Of a DNA stretch of 49,343 nt, positions 17,367 through 26,982 are shown piece by piece. The notes under the pieces are model-generated. The model searched no databases. It saw only the letters and a list, made by a program, of their open reading frames with translations, and was not told where the DNA came from. The DNA comes from Halobacteriales archaeon SW_7_65_23 (GTDB taxonomy: Archaea > Halobacteriota > Halobacteria > Halobacteriales > Haloarculaceae), in the NCBI GenBank assembly GCA_003022725.1, contig PXSQ01000030.1:1-49343 (forward strand). The letters run 5' to 3'. Numbering within the stretch: the stretch's first letter is position 1; each line of letters opens with the position of its first letter. A program made the translations under genes and the position numbers.

Positions 17367-17455
17367 GCTCGTACGTCCACGACTCGCTCGAAAAAGCCTG
17401 CCGATAGCCGGTCGAGATGCGGAGCTTTAATCGGTTCCGGCAATTACTGGATCTC

Positions 17456-17908
17456 ATGGGAAGCGTGACGCTGATCGGGACGCGGCTTGCCGAGGCCGGC
17501 GAGGAGTTCGTGTACAACGGCGAATCGTCGGCCTGTGAGGGCTGCCCGTACCGCGATCAGTGTCTCAATCTCACCGAAGGCCGCAGGTACAAGGTGTCCG
17601 AGGTCCGGAACGGTGCCAAGACCCTGGAGTGTGCGGTCCACGACTCAGGCGTCACTGCCGTCGAGGTCGAACCGGTGCCAATCCGGGCGAACGTCCCCTC
17701 GAGTGTCGCGTTCGCCGGGAGCAAAACGTCGCTGGCGGGGCCGTGCCCGCACACGAGCTGCCCCAGCCACGAGTTCTGTGTGCCGTCGGGCGCGGAGTTC
17801 GACGAGGAGTACCGTATCGACACCGTCGTCGGCGACCCGCCCCACGAGCACTGCGAGCTGGACCGCGACCTCATGATGGTCGAGTTCGAACCACCCGACG
17901 ACGCCTGA
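17456..17908 (+). CDS. UPF0179 family protein
   Basis: MGSVTLIGTRLAEAGEEFVYNGESSACEGCPYRDQCLNL, Cys-rich motifs of UPF0179. Confidence 0.9.
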   Translation: MGSVTLIGTRLAEAGEEFVYNGESSACEGCPYRDQCLNLTEGRRYKVSEVRNGAKTLECAVHDSGVTAVEVEPVPIRANVPSSVAFAGSKTSLAGPCPHTSCPSHEFCVPSGAEFDEEYRIDTVVGDPPHEHCELDRDLMMVEFEPPDDA

Positions 17909-17966
17909 CTACTGGAGTATTTTCCCCGAGGGCCAACTTCAAGACGGTGCCTCGCCAACTGCGTCC

Positions 17967-18152
17967 ATGGTGACGATCGATCCGCCGACAGAACGCCGCT
18001 GTGAACGCTGTGGCCGCGTCGAAACCTGGGACGAGGGCACGGACGCCTGGGTCGCGGTGGAACGCGACGGCGACGTTCTCCGCGGGAACCCCCACTGCGT
18101 TCACGTCTGGAACATCACCGGCTCGTACAACCCGATCGGGAACACGAGCTAG
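17967..18152 (+). CDS. HEWD-like small zinc-ribbon protein
   Basis: CERCGRVETWDEGTDAWV...GNPHCVHVWNITGSYNPI. Confidence 0.7.
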   Translation: MVTIDPPTERRCERCGRVETWDEGTDAWVAVERDGDVLRGNPHCVHVWNITGSYNPIGNTS

Positions 18153-18198
18153 CGGCGTCACCGATTACGGGGGGAACGCACTCTGAAGCCCATGTTCG

Positions 18199-19275
18199 TC
18201 AGATTTCCGGGTACGGGACCGGACCGGCGTCGAACACACCGGCCGCGACGAGCACCGCCAGCAGGAGGCTCGTCAGGACGATCGAGACAGCGGGCGGGTC
18301 GATGTGGGTGTCGCCGTGGGCGTACAGCGTCCGCTGTGCAAGTTCGCCGGCAAGTGCCCCGATTGCGCCGAAGGCGCCGGCAACCAGGAGTGCGCCGACA
18401 GCGGAGTCCGCGTCCACGAAGAACGCAAGCGCAGCGATGCTCGCGGGCAGTGCCATGTGGTGTGTGACCGGGAGGTCGTACAGTCCGAGTGCGAGAAACA
18501 GGAGGCTGGCGGCGGTGATCCCGAACGCGAGGAAGACGCTGCCGGTAACCAGCGTGACGTACCCCGAGGCGACGCCGACGCCGCCGCCGAGGACAGCCAG
18601 CCGGACCCAGTCAGAGTGCTCGGGGAGCCACGGTTCGACGACCTGGCGGCCGCCAGTCCCCTGCGCGGTTTCGTGATCAGGCTCGCCCCACCGCTCGTTG
18701 CGGTCTGCCGGCGACATATCGAGCACCGAGGTCTGGAGTTCGCGCACCCGGCCGATCAGCGGATAGCCGAACGCAAGCCGGTGGGCGAACCCCGAGAGGA
18801 CGATCGCCAACATCACTGGGTCCACCGGAATCCCGGCGTCAGCGACGATACGTGCGACCAGGACACCGAAGAGGCCGAACGCGCCGCCGACCAGCAGGAC
18901 GTCGGGGCTGCTCCCCAGCGGCTTCGTGATCTTCTTTGCCTGGTGGTACCGGAACCCGGTGTCGATCGTCTCGCGGCGGCCGAGGTACGCTGCGGCCGCG
19001 ACCCCGCCGGCGAACGCGACGTGTGGGCCCAGCACGGGGCCGAAGCCGACGCTTCCCGCGACGCCGGTGGCCTCGAGCGGCGCCGGATCGACTCCGAACA
19101 CCTCGCCTACTGGGCCGTCGCCGGGTGACCCTACTCCCCCCAGATTTGTGACTTCCCCGACAGTGATGACGATGCCTGCGAGACTGAGCGCCGGCAGTGC
19201 GCCGACCGCGGCGCCGATCATACCACCTGCGACGCCGGCGATCACCACCTCGATCGTGAGCTGTGCGGTGACCAT
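18199..19275 (-). CDS. Haloarchaeal multi-pass membrane protein of unknown function
   Basis: Multiple hydrophobic segments; no family recognised with confidence. Confidence 0.8.
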   Translation of the reverse strand: MVTAQLTIEVVIAGVAGGMIGAAVGALPALSLAGIVITVGEVTNLGGVGSPGDGPVGEVFGVDPAPLEATGVAGSVGFGPVLGPHVAFAGGVAAAAYLGRRETIDTGFRYHQAKKITKPLGSSPDVLLVGGAFGLFGVLVARIVADAGIPVDPVMLAIVLSGFAHRLAFGYPLIGRVRELQTSVLDMSPADRNERWGEPDHETAQGTGGRQVVEPWLPEHSDWVRLAVLGGGVGVASGYVTLVTGSVFLAFGITAASLLFLALGLYDLPVTHHMALPASIAALAFFVDADSAVGALLVAGAFGAIGALAGELAQRTLYAHGDTHIDPPAVSIVLTSLLLAVLVAAGVFDAGPVPYPEI

Positions 19276-19435
19276 CGTTACCCCCGCTGGGTCGCGCTAG
19301 CACGGCGATTCCTCGTCGATACGGCCGTCGCAACGAACCAGTTCTGTCCCGGTTGCATAGCCAGATGCCTCTGCGTCCAGCGGGGTCATAGTTGTGGCGT
19401 TGTTCGGTCATCGCCGCCTGCGACCCCTCGCCACG

Positions 19436-19525
19436 ATGCGGGGAGAGACCTTTCTCGATCAGTTTCCGTGCCGTCCCCTCGTCGTCGACGGTGACGTCGG
19501 TGTCGGGCAGCCTGACGGTCAGCAC
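19436..19525 (-). pseudogene. Possible fragment of a SAMP2-like beta-grasp (ubiquitin-like) protein
   Basis: GTG-start reading LTVRLPDTDVTVDDEGTARKLIEKGLSPHR resembles the SAMP2 pattern VDD[DE]GT...L...(x)LSPH but no C-terminal half or diglycine follows. Confidence 0.35.
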
Positions 19526-19634
19526 CGGACAGGTCGTGTCTGACGATCCGTTCCTGGTCGGCCGCGGCCTCCCCCAGCAGCGACGTCAGGTCCGGTGAGA
19601 TTCAGCCCCAAACCGGTCGATTCCTGTGGCCCTG

Positions 19635-19716
19635 ATAGTGATTATTGTGACTGTTTACCGGGTCGACCGCACGCAGTCGCGCGGTCGATCCCGGAACGAC
19701 TCACAATAATCACTAT
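19635..19716. repeat. 82-bp near-palindrome with perfect 16-bp terminal arms
   Basis: ATAGTGATTATTGTGA...TCACAATAATCACTAT; inner arms ACCGGGTCGACCGC / GCGGTCGATCCCGG also nearly complementary. Confidence 0.85.
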
Positions 19717-19732
19717 GAGATGACACTCGGAA

Positions 19733-19750
19733 TTTTTAGGCAGGCTTAAA
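19733..19750. promoter_or_regulatory. Degenerate DtxR/Idr-type box
   Basis: TTTTTAGGCAGGCTTAAA, imperfect palindrome similar to the three stronger boxes. Confidence 0.45.
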
Positions 19751-19828
19751 TAAGTGTACCGACGAGTGATTGATAGCCAGTCCGGAGCCGGTTTTCCTGC
19801 TCGCTGTGCCGTTGAGAGACCGACAGCC

Positions 19829-19849
19829 TTTTTTAGGCCGACCTAAAAA
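19829..19849. promoter_or_regulatory. DtxR/Idr-type iron-responsive operator
   Basis: TTTTTTAGGCCGACCTAAAAA palindrome ending 9 nt before the ATG at 19859. Confidence 0.75.
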
Positions 19850-19858
19850 CCTGAGTCG

Positions 19859-21016
19859 ATGAGCCAGGACATCTGCGTGGTCGTCCCGACCATCAGGGAG
19901 TACGACTGTGTGCGGGCGTACGTGGAAAACGCCCGCGAGCACGGGTTCGACGTTTCCCGCCTGTACTTCCTGCTGGTCACGGAGGACTTCTGCGAGACGG
20001 ACGCGATGCGGTCGATGCTTGCGGAGGAAGGCGTCGCCGGCGAGGTGTACGACGGCACCCGGCGGGTGGAGTGGTACGACAAACAGGACATTCCGGAGTA
20101 CGGGCACGTGGTGCCAGCTGGGAGTCACGCGGAAACGAGCTTCGGCCTGCTGTACATGTGGGCGAACCCGCAGTTCGAGTACGGCGTGTTCATCGACGAC
20201 GACACGCTGCCCCACGAGGGGACGGACTTCTTCGGGACTCACCTCGCGAACCTCGGGTTCGAGGGGCGGATCCGCAGCGTCGCCTCGGACGAGCAGTGGG
20301 TCAACGTTCTCTACCAGGGCGCGGACGACCACGGCCTCTACCCGCGGGGGTACCCCTACTCCGCGATGGACGAAACAGTCGAGACGGACACTGCCGAGGT
20401 TGACGGCGGCGAGATCGTCGCCTCACAGGGGCTGTGGACGAATGTGCCGGATCTGGACGCCGTCCGAATCCTGATGGATGGCGACCTCCAGGGGCAAGCC
20501 CAGACGCGCACCACTGCGGCGGATTTCGGGGAGGACTTCGTCGCGGCACGTGGCAACTACCTCACCGTCTGTTCGATGAACCTCGCCTTCCGGCGGGAAG
20601 TGATCCCGGCGTTCTATCAGCTTCCGATGGACGACAACGAGTGGGACGTGGGGCGGTTCGACGACATCTGGAGCGGCGTGTTCCTCAAGCGCGCGTGCGA
20701 CGTTCTCGGAAAGCGCATCTACAACGGCCAGCCGCTCTGTGAGCACAACAAGGCGCCCCGCTCGACGTTCGACGACCTCCACAACGAGGTGGCGGGGCTG
20801 GAGCTGAACGAACACGTCTGGCGGCTGATCGACGACGCCGGCGCCGGCGCTGGCGACTACGTCGGGGTCTACCGGGCGATGGCCGACGCGCTTCTCGGGG
20901 CGGACGCGGAGGCGTACCGCAACGGGGAGTTCTTCCACTTCGTCGGCGAGCACATGCACGACTGGCTGGACGCGCTCGCGGCGCTCGAGCGGGTGCCGGC
21001 GGCAGCGGACGACTGA
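19859..21016 (+). CDS. RGP family (alpha-1,4-glucan-protein synthase / UDP-arabinopyranose mutase-like) glycosyltransferase
   Basis: CVVVPTIREYDCVRAYVENA...YGVFIDDDTLPHEGTDFFGTH...YPRGYPYS. Confidence 0.85.
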   Translation: MSQDICVVVPTIREYDCVRAYVENAREHGFDVSRLYFLLVTEDFCETDAMRSMLAEEGVAGEVYDGTRRVEWYDKQDIPEYGHVVPAGSHAETSFGLLYMWANPQFEYGVFIDDDTLPHEGTDFFGTHLANLGFEGRIRSVASDEQWVNVLYQGADDHGLYPRGYPYSAMDETVETDTAEVDGGEIVASQGLWTNVPDLDAVRILMDGDLQGQAQTRTTAADFGEDFVAARGNYLTVCSMNLAFRREVIPAFYQLPMDDNEWDVGRFDDIWSGVFLKRACDVLGKRIYNGQPLCEHNKAPRSTFDDLHNEVAGLELNEHVWRLIDDAGAGAGDYVGVYRAMADALLGADAEAYRNGEFFHFVGEHMHDWLDALAALERVPAAADD

Positions 21017-21042
21017 ACCGATACCACTCAGGAGCGACAGTC

Positions 21043-22260
21043 ATGACAGATCTACCACAGACGGCACAGACCGGCGACGAGGGACAGCGCGACGGACAGA
21101 GCGGTACCGCGACCGACCGGGAGAGACAGACGAACCGACGGCGGTTCCTCGCGGGCGCCGTCGCAGCTGGCACGGCGAGCATTGCGGGCTGTGCTGGGCT
21201 GTCTAGCGACGAGAACGGCGACGGCGAGGACACCCAGTGGGAGCTCTCGGATTTCCGCGGGTCGGGACCGCTGGTGGCCGACCGCGCCGCTCCGGGCGGG
21301 ACCTCGATCTCGGACCTCCCACCCCTCGAGGGCGAACTCAGCTTCTATCTGGGCGGCGGCGAGGGCGGCCTGTACCTCGAACTCATCGAACGGTTCGAGG
21401 AGATCTACGGGGACTTCACGTTCGACCACACGATCGACAGCTCCAGCCAGCTGTCGAACCGGATCACCGAGGAGGTCGAGGCCGGCGCGAGCCAGGCCGA
21501 CCTCTTCCTGGCAGTCGACGCCGGCTCGCTCGGCAACGTGGCCGAAAACGACGCTGCACAGTCGCTTTCGGACGAGGTGGTCGGCGACGTGCCCGAACAG
21601 CTCCGCGCTGATACCTGGGTCGGCTTCGCCGGTCGCGCCCGTGCTGTGCCCTTCAACACGGAGCAGCTCAACCGGTCAGACGTGCCCGACACGGTCCAGG
21701 AGTTCCCCGATACCGAGGCGTTCCAGGACAGCATCGGCTGGGCCCCAACCTACGGCGCGTTCCAGTCGTTCGTCACCGCGATGCGGTTGCTCCGCGGCGA
21801 GGACGAGACGCGGGCGTGGCTCACCGACATGCAGGACGCCGGCGTCGAGGCGTTCCCCGACGAGTTCCGCGTCTCCAACGAGGTGGCAAACGGCGCGCTG
21901 GCCGGCGGCCTGGCGAACCACTACTACGCGCTCCGGGTCCGGAACGCCCGCGGGAACGCCCCCGTCGACCTCGCGTTCACCAGCGGCGACGCGGGCGCAC
22001 TGATCAACGTCTCCGGCGCACAGCTCATCGAGGGCGCAAGCGACGTCGAGCTGGCGGAGACGTTCATCCGTCACCTCCTCTCGGCGGAGGCCCAGGAGTT
22101 TTTCGCCACACGAACGTTCGCATACCCGACCGTCCCCGGCGTCGAGCCCGTGGCTGATCTCCCCTCGATCGAGGAGCTGAACCCTCCGGACGTGGACCTG
22201 ACCGAGCTCGCTGACACCGGACCGACGCTCGACCTCCTCGACGAAACCGGAATCCTCTAA
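21043..22260 (+). CDS. Fbp-type (iron) ABC transporter substrate-binding protein, Tat lipoprotein
   Basis: NRRRFLAGAVAAGTASIAGC Tat/lipobox; LSFYLGGGEGGLYLELIERFEEIYGDFTFDHTIDSSSQLSNRI...; GAQLIEGA..VELAETFIRHLLSAEAQEFF. Confidence 0.85.
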   Translation: MTDLPQTAQTGDEGQRDGQSGTATDRERQTNRRRFLAGAVAAGTASIAGCAGLSSDENGDGEDTQWELSDFRGSGPLVADRAAPGGTSISDLPPLEGELSFYLGGGEGGLYLELIERFEEIYGDFTFDHTIDSSSQLSNRITEEVEAGASQADLFLAVDAGSLGNVAENDAAQSLSDEVVGDVPEQLRADTWVGFAGRARAVPFNTEQLNRSDVPDTVQEFPDTEAFQDSIGWAPTYGAFQSFVTAMRLLRGEDETRAWLTDMQDAGVEAFPDEFRVSNEVANGALAGGLANHYYALRVRNARGNAPVDLAFTSGDAGALINVSGAQLIEGASDVELAETFIRHLLSAEAQEFFATRTFAYPTVPGVEPVADLPSIEELNPPDVDLTELADTGPTLDLLDETGIL

Positions 22261-22267
22261 CTCGCCG

Positions 22268-23938
22268 GTGCCGAAGCTCCGACGAACCGGCATGGACGGG
22301 AACACAGACGAAGACACTCGCGGCGCCGGGAGGCGACTGCTCCCCGAGGCGATCCGCCGCGGACTCGGGGACGCGAGAGGGTCGATGCTGGGTCTCCTGA
22401 CTGTGCTGATCGCGCTGGTACTTTTGACGCCGTTCGCGTGGCTCGTCCTCGAAGCCAGGGGCGTCGGCCGCGATCGCGCCGTCTCGATGGTGTTCAGCGC
22501 CGACACGGCGGAGATTGTTGTCAACTCGCTTTTACTTACGGTCGGCGTGACGGGCTGCTCGATCCTGGTCGGCGTCCCGCTGGCGATTCTGACCGCCCGG
22601 ACGGACCTGCCGTTCCGGCGGTTCTGGACCGTCATGGCCGCCCTACCGCTGGTGATTCCCAGCTACATCGGCGCCTTCGCGTTCGTCTCGGCGTTCGGCC
22701 CGCGCGGCGTGTTGCAGGACGCCCTCGCCCCGCTGGGAGTCGAGGAACTCCCGGCGATCTACGGGCTGTTCGGGACGACGTTGGTCCTGACGCTTTACAC
22801 CTACCCCTACGTCTACCTGACTACCCGGGCGTCGCTTCTGTCGTTCGATGGAACCGTCATCGAGGCGGCGCGGACGCTGAACCAGACCCGCTGGGAGGCG
22901 TTCCGGCGGGTGACGCTGCCACAGATCAAACCCGGCGTCGCGGCCGGGTCGCTTTTGATCGCGCTGTACACGCTGTCGGATTTCGGGACCCCACAGATCA
23001 TGCGCTACGACGTGTTCACGCGGATGATCTACGTCTGGTACGACAACAACTTCCTCGGGCGAGCAGCGCTGCTCTCGCTGTTGTTGCTGGCGATGACGGT
23101 CGTGATCCTGGCGCTTGAGTCACGCATCGGCGCCAGCGACGAGGGCGATCACGTCTCCAGCGGTGACCGGCCGCCGGGACAGATCAAACTGGGGCGGTGG
23201 CGGTGGCCGGCACTTTGCTTCTGTGTGTCGGTTGCCGGCCTCGCGCTGGCAGTCCCGCTGGGCATCCTCGCGATGTGGCTCCGACGACCCTCGCCCGGCT
23301 ACGCCGAGGGCGGGTTCGCCTTCGAGCCCGGGTACGCGGTCAACTCGGTGAGCCTCTCGCTGGCCGCGGCGATTCTCGCCGTGACTGTCGGGTTGCCGCT
23401 GGCGTACCGCTCCGCACGGAGCACGTCGCGGCTCGGATCACTGCCCGAACGCGCGAGCTACATCGGCTACGCCACGCCCGGGGTCGTCGTCGGCCTGGCA
23501 CTGATCTTTTTCGGCCTCCGGTTTGCGAGCGTCCTCTACGGGACGGTGGTCCTCCTAGTGTTCGCCTACGTGGTCCGGTTCGTCCCGCAGGCTGTCGGGA
23601 CGATGAAGTCCTCGATTCTGCAGGTCGACCCGAAACACGTCGAGGCGGCGCGGCTGATGGGTGACGGCCCGGTCCGGTCGTTCCGGCGGGTGGTATTGCC
23701 ACAGATCGCGCCGGGGGGCGTCGCCGGCGCCGCGCTGGTGTTTCTCACGACGATGAAGGAACTGCCAGCGACGCTTTTGTTGCAGCCGCTGGGCGAGGAG
23801 ACGATCGTCACCTACATCTGGCAGATGCAGGAGGCCGCCTACTACGGCCGGGCAGCGGTCCCGGCGCTGGTTCTGGTCTGTGTCTCGGCGTTCTCGATGC
23901 TCATCATCCTCCGACAGGACGGGTACGATGGCACGTGA
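22268..23938 (+). CDS. Iron ABC transporter permease (FbpB-type, duplicated permease domain)
   Basis: Two EAA-type loops (EAARTLNQTRWEAFRRVTLPQIKPG and EAARLMGDGPVRSFRRVVLPQIAPG) and ~12 TM segments. Confidence 0.93.
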   Translation: MPKLRRTGMDGNTDEDTRGAGRRLLPEAIRRGLGDARGSMLGLLTVLIALVLLTPFAWLVLEARGVGRDRAVSMVFSADTAEIVVNSLLLTVGVTGCSILVGVPLAILTARTDLPFRRFWTVMAALPLVIPSYIGAFAFVSAFGPRGVLQDALAPLGVEELPAIYGLFGTTLVLTLYTYPYVYLTTRASLLSFDGTVIEAARTLNQTRWEAFRRVTLPQIKPGVAAGSLLIALYTLSDFGTPQIMRYDVFTRMIYVWYDNNFLGRAALLSLLLLAMTVVILALESRIGASDEGDHVSSGDRPPGQIKLGRWRWPALCFCVSVAGLALAVPLGILAMWLRRPSPGYAEGGFAFEPGYAVNSVSLSLAAAILAVTVGLPLAYRSARSTSRLGSLPERASYIGYATPGVVVGLALIFFGLRFASVLYGTVVLLVFAYVVRFVPQAVGTMKSSILQVDPKHVEAARLMGDGPVRSFRRVVLPQIAPGGVAGAALVFLTTMKELPATLLLQPLGEETIVTYIWQMQEAAYYGRAAVPALVLVCVSAFSMLIILRQDGYDGT

Positions 23939-24094
23939 GATGGGCTCCCGTGGGACTGTTCGAGCTCGGACCGCGAGACAGGCCTGTCAGCTCCGGGAGG
24001 GACTGATTCGTCGATATCCGGCGGTGCAGCCCCACAGCAGTCCGGCCGAGGATACCCCGCAGACGGCGCCACTCAGATCGCCTTCCCCTGAACG

Positions 24095-26152
24095 ATGAGG
24101 ACCGGTCAATCAACAGCCAGGCACGCCGGCGAACGCCTCGCGGAGGCGCGCCGATACCTGCGCGAGCGCTGGCAGATTGCGCTGGTAGCCCTGGCCGCGG
24201 GCCTGGTCGTCTTTCTCGTCGGCGAGCAGGTGTTTCCGTACCACACGTTGAACCACGACGAGGGGGTCTACCTCCAGCAGGCTGAGCTGCTGTTGGAGGG
24301 CCGGCTGTTCCTGGAGCCGCCGGTTGCCGAGTCGTTCCGGCCCTGGTTTTTCGTCGCCGACGACGGCGGGCTCTACCCGAAGTACACGCCCGTGACGGCG
24401 ACGTTCTTCGCGCTGGGCGGGCTGGTTGGGTCGTATCGGCTGGCAGTGGCCGCCATCGCGGCGGTGGCCGTGGTGCTCACCGCCGCTATCGTGACCGAAC
24501 TGTTCGACCGTCGGATCGGGTTGCTCGCGGCTGCGATCCTCGCAGTCTCCCCACTGTTTATCGTTCAGGCGGTCGTCTTTCTCCCGTACGTCCCGGCGTT
24601 CACACTGAATCTGCTGTTCGCCTGGGCGTACCTCCGCGCGGACAGAACTGACAGCGTTCGCTTCGCCGCCCTCGCTGGCGGTGCGATCGGGTTGTCGTTC
24701 TGGGCCCGGCCCTACACTGCGGTGTTGTTCGCGACGCCGTTCGTCTGTCACGCACTCTGGCGGCTGCGCTCGGTCGAACGGGCCGTACTGCTCCGACAGG
24801 GGATCACCGCCGCGCTCGGCCTGGTGGGGGTAGCGGTGGCGCTTACCTACAACGCGATCGTCACTGGCGACCCGCTGTTGTTTCCCTACGAGGCGTTCGC
24901 CCCGCTGGACGGGCTCGGCTTCGGTCACCGGGAGATCGTCGGCTACGAGCGCGAGTACACCCCCTCGCTCGCGCTGGAGGCAAACGCCCGCAACCTCTGG
25001 CAGTTCGCCACCGCGTGGGGGCCGGCGGGCTGGCTCGGCACACTCGTCGCCGTGGTGGGGCTGGCGACCGTTGCCCGCCGTTCAGAGTGGCGGGATTCGC
25101 GCGTGCTCGCGGTGCTTGCCCTGCTGGTGACGATCGCCGTGGGGAACCTCTACTTCTGGGGGACGCTGAACGTGCTGGGTGACCTCTCGGATCCGAACGA
25201 CGGGCTGATCGCTACGCTCGGCCCGTACTATCACGTCGGCCTCCTGCTGCCGACAGTGACGCTGGCTGCGGTCGGCCTCCGACGGATTGTCGATGGTGTG
25301 CGGGCAGCACGCGCCCGGATAGACGACCGCCGAGTCGCCCACTCCTTGGTCGCGGTGGCGCTCGTGCTGGCTGTGGTCGCGAGCGGTGTCGCCGCGGTCG
25401 CGCTCGCACAACCGCTTTCGGACAACTACGAGACGACCCGTCAGTACGAACGGGCATACGAACCGTTCGATGACAGGGAGTTCGAGAACGGGCTGGTGTT
25501 CTTGCCGACGCCGTACGGCGACTGGCTCAACCATCCGTTCCAGGTCCTGCGCAACGACCCTTCCTTCGACGGCGCGGCGGTGTACGCACTCCAGCACCGG
25601 GAGTTCGCCGTCGTCGACGCCTTTGCGGACCGCCAGCTATACCGGTACAGCTACCGCGGCCCGTGGCTGCCGTTCGCCGGGCAGTCAGTGACGCCGCGGC
25701 TTCGCGAGATCGAGCACGTAGCGGGTGAACGCGTCCGTCTCGATCTCTCCCTCGGCCTCCCGGATGCGGTCGAGACGGTCGACGTCAGCACGAGCGCCGG
25801 GACCGGTGCGAACGGCACCTCGGCTGCGGTCGGCTCCGAACTGAACGTGACGGTGGTCGCCGAGAACGGGACGGTAACGGCACGCTCGGAAGCGTTCGCG
25901 GAGCCCATCACGGTCGCCCACGACGGCGAGTCGCCCGTAGAACTGGTCGCGTTCGTCGATTACGGGGCCCTGGGCGGGTTCGACTACGTCGTCAGGCTGC
26001 CGCTGGTGTCCGAAGAGGGAGGGTACCGGGCGATGACACCGTATCTGGAGGTGTGTGATTCACCCGGGCTCTGTGGGGGCGAGGCCGCATACGTGCCTGG
26101 CGAACACCGCAGCGGCGTGGCGATGAACGCGACACTGTCGGCCTCCGATTAG
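24095..26152 (+). CDS. GT39/PMT-like membrane glycosyltransferase
   Basis: LNHDEGVYLQQAELLLEGRLFLEPP...YTPVTATFFALGG...SFWARPYTAVLF, multi-TM. Confidence 0.8.
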   Translation: MRTGQSTARHAGERLAEARRYLRERWQIALVALAAGLVVFLVGEQVFPYHTLNHDEGVYLQQAELLLEGRLFLEPPVAESFRPWFFVADDGGLYPKYTPVTATFFALGGLVGSYRLAVAAIAAVAVVLTAAIVTELFDRRIGLLAAAILAVSPLFIVQAVVFLPYVPAFTLNLLFAWAYLRADRTDSVRFAALAGGAIGLSFWARPYTAVLFATPFVCHALWRLRSVERAVLLRQGITAALGLVGVAVALTYNAIVTGDPLLFPYEAFAPLDGLGFGHREIVGYEREYTPSLALEANARNLWQFATAWGPAGWLGTLVAVVGLATVARRSEWRDSRVLAVLALLVTIAVGNLYFWGTLNVLGDLSDPNDGLIATLGPYYHVGLLLPTVTLAAVGLRRIVDGVRAARARIDDRRVAHSLVAVALVLAVVASGVAAVALAQPLSDNYETTRQYERAYEPFDDREFENGLVFLPTPYGDWLNHPFQVLRNDPSFDGAAVYALQHREFAVVDAFADRQLYRYSYRGPWLPFAGQSVTPRLREIEHVAGERVRLDLSLGLPDAVETVDVSTSAGTGANGTSAAVGSELNVTVVAENGTVTARSEAFAEPITVAHDGESPVELVAFVDYGALGGFDYVVRLPLVSEEGGYRAMTPYLEVCDSPGLCGGEAAYVPGEHRSGVAMNATLSASD

Positions 26153-26922
26153 CGGAACCGCTCGTCGAGTGCGACCCTCAGGATCGACTTCGCGATGGCG
26201 TCCCCCCCCTCGATGGGATCGAGCTTCGACTCTCCGGCGCGCTCCCGGTAGTCGATCGGATGCTCGCGGACGTCGTACCCCCACATTAGCGGCCTGATGA
26301 GTAACTCCGCAGAGAGCCCGGTGTTCTCCGTCCACTCGATGGATTCGACGACCTCGCGTCGGTATGCGCGCATCCCCGTGGTCGTGTCGTGGACGCGAGT
26401 GCCCATCAGCACGCTCGCCGCGAGGGCGAACAGGTGGTTCCCCAGGCGGTTGAGCGCCGGCATCGCCTCGGCGCCGTGGTACAGCCGGTCCCCGCTCACC
26501 ACGTCGTACCCCTCGTTGATCAGGGCCAAAAACTCCGGCAACTGTTCCATCGGGTAGGTGTCGTCGCAGTCCGTGGTCACAACGACCGGCCGGTCAGGCG
26601 CGAGGATCGCTTCCCTGACTGCCACGCCGTACCCCTGGGGTTCCTGATCGATCACCCGGGCACCGTGCTCGCGGGCGATCTCCGGCGTCCGGTCGGAGGA
26701 ACCGTCGACGCAGACGACCTCCGCGTTCCCGTCGGTCACCGCTTCGATGTCCCTCAGGACGGTCCCGATGGCCTCCTCCTCGTTGTAGGTCCCCATCACC
26801 ACACTGACGTCCGCGAACGTGTACTCGTTGCCCGACTGCTCGCCACCGCCCGGGTCAGTTTCCCCGCTGTCGGCCCCGTCACTGACCGGAATATCGCCGG
26901 CTGTACTGGCTGTGTCGCTCAT
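26149..26922 (-). CDS. GT2 family glycosyltransferase (dolichyl-phosphate hexose synthase-like)
   Basis: VSVVMGTYNEEEAIGTVLRDIEAV...TTDCDDTYPMEQLPE...TGMRAYRREVVESI. Confidence 0.9.
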   Translation of the reverse strand: MSDTASTAGDIPVSDGADSGETDPGGGEQSGNEYTFADVSVVMGTYNEEEAIGTVLRDIEAVTDGNAEVVCVDGSSDRTPEIAREHGARVIDQEPQGYGVAVREAILAPDRPVVVTTDCDDTYPMEQLPEFLALINEGYDVVSGDRLYHGAEAMPALNRLGNHLFALAASVLMGTRVHDTTTGMRAYRREVVESIEWTENTGLSAELLIRPLMWGYDVREHPIDYRERAGESKLDPIEGGDAIAKSILRVALDERFR

Positions 26923-26953
26923 TACTCCGGGTTCCGTGGCCGCGACGCTTAAG

Positions 26954-26972
26954 TTTTTAGGTTTGCCTAAAA
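26954..26972. promoter_or_regulatory. DtxR/Idr-type iron-responsive operator
   Basis: TTTTTAGGTTTGCCTAAAA palindrome upstream of the minus-strand GT2 gene. Confidence 0.75.
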
Positions 26973-26982
26973 TACTGGCGGG

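Noticed and set aside
26149-26152. Convergent stop-codon overlap TTAG between GT39 and GT2 genes
   Set aside because: Compact gene packing is common; not informative alone
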